Assembly (NCBI RefSeq): GCF_014647415.1
Contig: NZ_BMPD01000002.1
Coordinates: 124,001 to 188,000, forward strand
Length of the DNA: 64,000 nucleotides
Origin: Haloarcula sebkhae
Lineage (GTDB): Archaea > Halobacteriota > Halobacteria > Halobacteriales > Haloarculaceae
Direction of reading: 5' to 3'
The stretch's first letter is position 1, and each line of letters starts with the position of its first letter. The notes below the pieces were generated by a model that worked only from the letters and a program-made list of their open reading frames with translations, was not told where the DNA came from and did not search any database. A program made the position numbers and the translations under genes. This document shows, one piece after another, positions 62,835-64,000 of this stretch.

Positions 62835-63266
62835 ATGGCTCTCGAACTCGGCATGAACAGTGTTTCGCTTGAGAAAACACCGGACGGACGACGCCTTCTC
62901 GTCCGGCACGACGCCGACGCGTCGATCGACACCGTGTGGGATGTCCTGACCGATACCGGCTGCTGGTCGGACTGGGGGCCGTCGGTCACAGCCGTCGAGA
63001 CGACGGATCAGTACATCGATGACGGGACGACCGGCCGCGTTCGCGTTGCCGGCGCGATGTGGCTCCCGTTCGAGGTGACTGCGTGTGCACCGTACCGCTG
63101 GACGTGGAACGTCGCACGGCTCCCCGCGACAGGTCATTTCGTCGAAGAACGAGCCGACGGCTCCGTCGTCGGGTTCGAAATCCCGCCGCTGGCGACTGGC
63201 TACGCTCCGGTGTGTGCCCGAGCGTGCCGGCGAATCGCTGCGCTGGCACAGCAGCGCGAAGCGTAG
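62835..63266 (+). CDS. SRPBCC (START-like) protein
   Basis: 143-aa protein of the SRPBCC/polyketide-cyclase-like superfamily: hydrophobic ligand pocket fold with the pattern VRHDADASIDTVWDVLTDTGCWSDWGPSV and WLPFEVTACAPYRWTW. ATG at 62835; a CTATACC box about 29 nt upstream. Divergent from the ABC operon. Ligand unknown. Confidence 0.82.
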   Translation: MALELGMNSVSLEKTPDGRRLLVRHDADASIDTVWDVLTDTGCWSDWGPSVTAVETTDQYIDDGTTGRVRVAGAMWLPFEVTACAPYRWTWNVARLPATGHFVEERADGSVVGFEIPPLATGYAPVCARACRRIAALAQQREA

Positions 63267-63286
63267 TCAGCGATCGCACCGACCCG

Positions 63287-64000
63287 TCAGGACTGTATTG
63301 GCGTCTTCGAGCGCGTGTCGGTGTCTTCCTCGGGGCCGTTGATCCTCGTGATGTCCGTAATCTCGAAGCGTGTCCCGCCCCGATCGCTCTCGGTCACGTC
63401 GATTTCCCAGCCGTGGGCTTCGACGATGCGCTGGACGATTGCTAGACCCAGCCCGCCTTCGCCGTCAGTTGTGGTGTAGCCGTCGTCGAGCACCGCATCA
63501 CGCATCTCAGCCGGGATTCCGGAGCCATCGTCCGCGACGTAAAACCCCTCAGCCATCTCGCCGACACGAAGCGTCAGGTCAGCACTGCCGTGTTCAAGAT
63601 CGTCATCAGCCGCCGGTCGGCTGCTTGTTGAACCGTGTTCTGCACTGTCGCCGGACTGCGTCCGACTGCCCGTGGAGCCATGCTCCACGGCGTTCCGAAA
63701 TAGGTTCTCAAACAGGTGGCGGAGCCGATCCGGGTCGGCGTCGATGATGGCTGTCATTTCGTTTTGTAGTGTCGCATTCGCCGTCGGCACGGCCTCCCAA
63801 CAGCTATCGATCAGTTCTCCGAGAGCAACGGCCTCCGTATCACTGATGACGTGTCCGCTTCGAGCCAGCGTCAGCGTCCGGTCGACGAGCGTTTCCATCC
63901 GATCCATTGCTTTCGCAGCCGTCTCCAAGTGTTCCGAGTCGCGGTCCATTCGTTCGAGTTCCAGTTGACCGGACGCGACGTTGAGCGGGTTCCGGAGGTC
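63287..64000 (-). CDS. Histidine kinase (5' truncated) with 15-residue tandem insert
   Basis: C-terminal 237 residues of a sensor kinase that continues past base 64000. HisKA end (DLRNPLN) and HATPase (NLFRNAVEHG; DDGSGIP; GGLGLAIVQRI). Between the N-box and the next strand lie three EHGS starts exactly 15 residues apart (nt 63596-63685), the sign of a 45-bp tandem duplication in the ATP-domain. The rest fits haloarchaeal PAS kinases. Confidence 0.88.
   Translation of the reverse strand, partial: DLRNPLNVASGQLELERMDRDSEHLETAAKAMDRMETLVDRTLTLARSGHVISDTEAVALGELIDSCWEAVPTANATLQNEMTAIIDADPDRLRHLFENLFRNAVEHGSTGSRTQSGDSAEHGSTSSRPAADDDLEHGSADLTLRVGEMAEGFYVADDGSGIPAEMRDAVLDDGYTTTDGEGGLGLAIVQRIVEAHGWEIDVTESDRGGTRFEITDITRINGPEEDTDTRSKTPIQS

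Overview
The window is a haloarchaeal (class Halobacteria) chromosome segment. Signs of this are GC-rich, acidic-proteome coding sequence, Tat-type lipoprotein signals, HalX response regulators, halocyanins, Lrp-TRASH and FeoA-DtxR metal regulators, MBF1, CheC, and many leaderless genes with a TATA-like box 26-31 nt upstream of the start codon. Gene content resembles Haloarcula, but the genus is an inference. Both ends cut through signalling genes (a PAS/GAF sensor at the left, a histidine kinase at the right).

Layout. 1-8.7 kb: PAS/GAF sensor, Tat lipoprotein, an ArsP/DUF318-type permease with a YHS metal domain inside it, an APC amino-acid permease, a gene-free stretch of stacked small hairpins, a geranylgeranyl-reductase-type flavoprotein and a HalX response regulator. 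8.9-16.3 kb: hydroxyacid dehydrogenase, asd, an SF1 Dna2/NAM7-like helicase, tyrS followed by a Trm9-like methyltransferase, and tRNA-Gly(UCC). 16.4-26.9 kb: DNA polymerase IV, bluB, a HerA-like ATPase, tpiA, a HalX regulator, MBF1, the overlapping hisC / adenylate kinase / CDP-alcohol phosphatidyltransferase operon, and cheC. 26.9-36 kb: membrane proteins, a GMC oxidoreductase behind a DtxR-type operator, tRNA-Arg(CCU), tatA, a peroxiredoxin, an HD hydrolase, two very small genes and alaX. 35-39.2 kb: a four-gene tyrA / methyltransferase / surE / EamA run. 39.3-52.3 kb: FAH hydrolase, two halocyanins around an HTH-membrane pair, an Fe-S photolyase, a UbiB kinase, a copper module (CopA ATPase plus Lrp-TRASH regulator), a manganese module (DtxR regulator plus TMEM165/GDT1 exporter), and small membrane and zinc proteins. 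52.4-64 kb: DJ-1, HAD phosphatase, hybrid kinase, tandem DUF2071 proteins, macro domain, aldo-keto reductase, an ABC exporter operon whose first permease is fused to a PrsW-type protease, an SRPBCC protein and a truncated kinase.

The most unusual structure lies at the two tRNA genes. Each has a nearby copy of one of its own ends. That copy forms the outer stem of a double hairpin whose linkers (7 and 6 nt), inner stem (8 bp) and 3-nt loop have the same geometry at both loci, while both stems differ in sequence with pairing kept. Also notable: two DtxR-type operators (one at the DtxR gene itself, one at a GMC oxidoreductase 21 kb away), paired palindromes upstream of copA, the PrsW-ABC permease fusion, a two-domain halocyanin whose first copper site has lost two ligands, and four short genes of 42-56 codons that ordinary length cut-offs miss.
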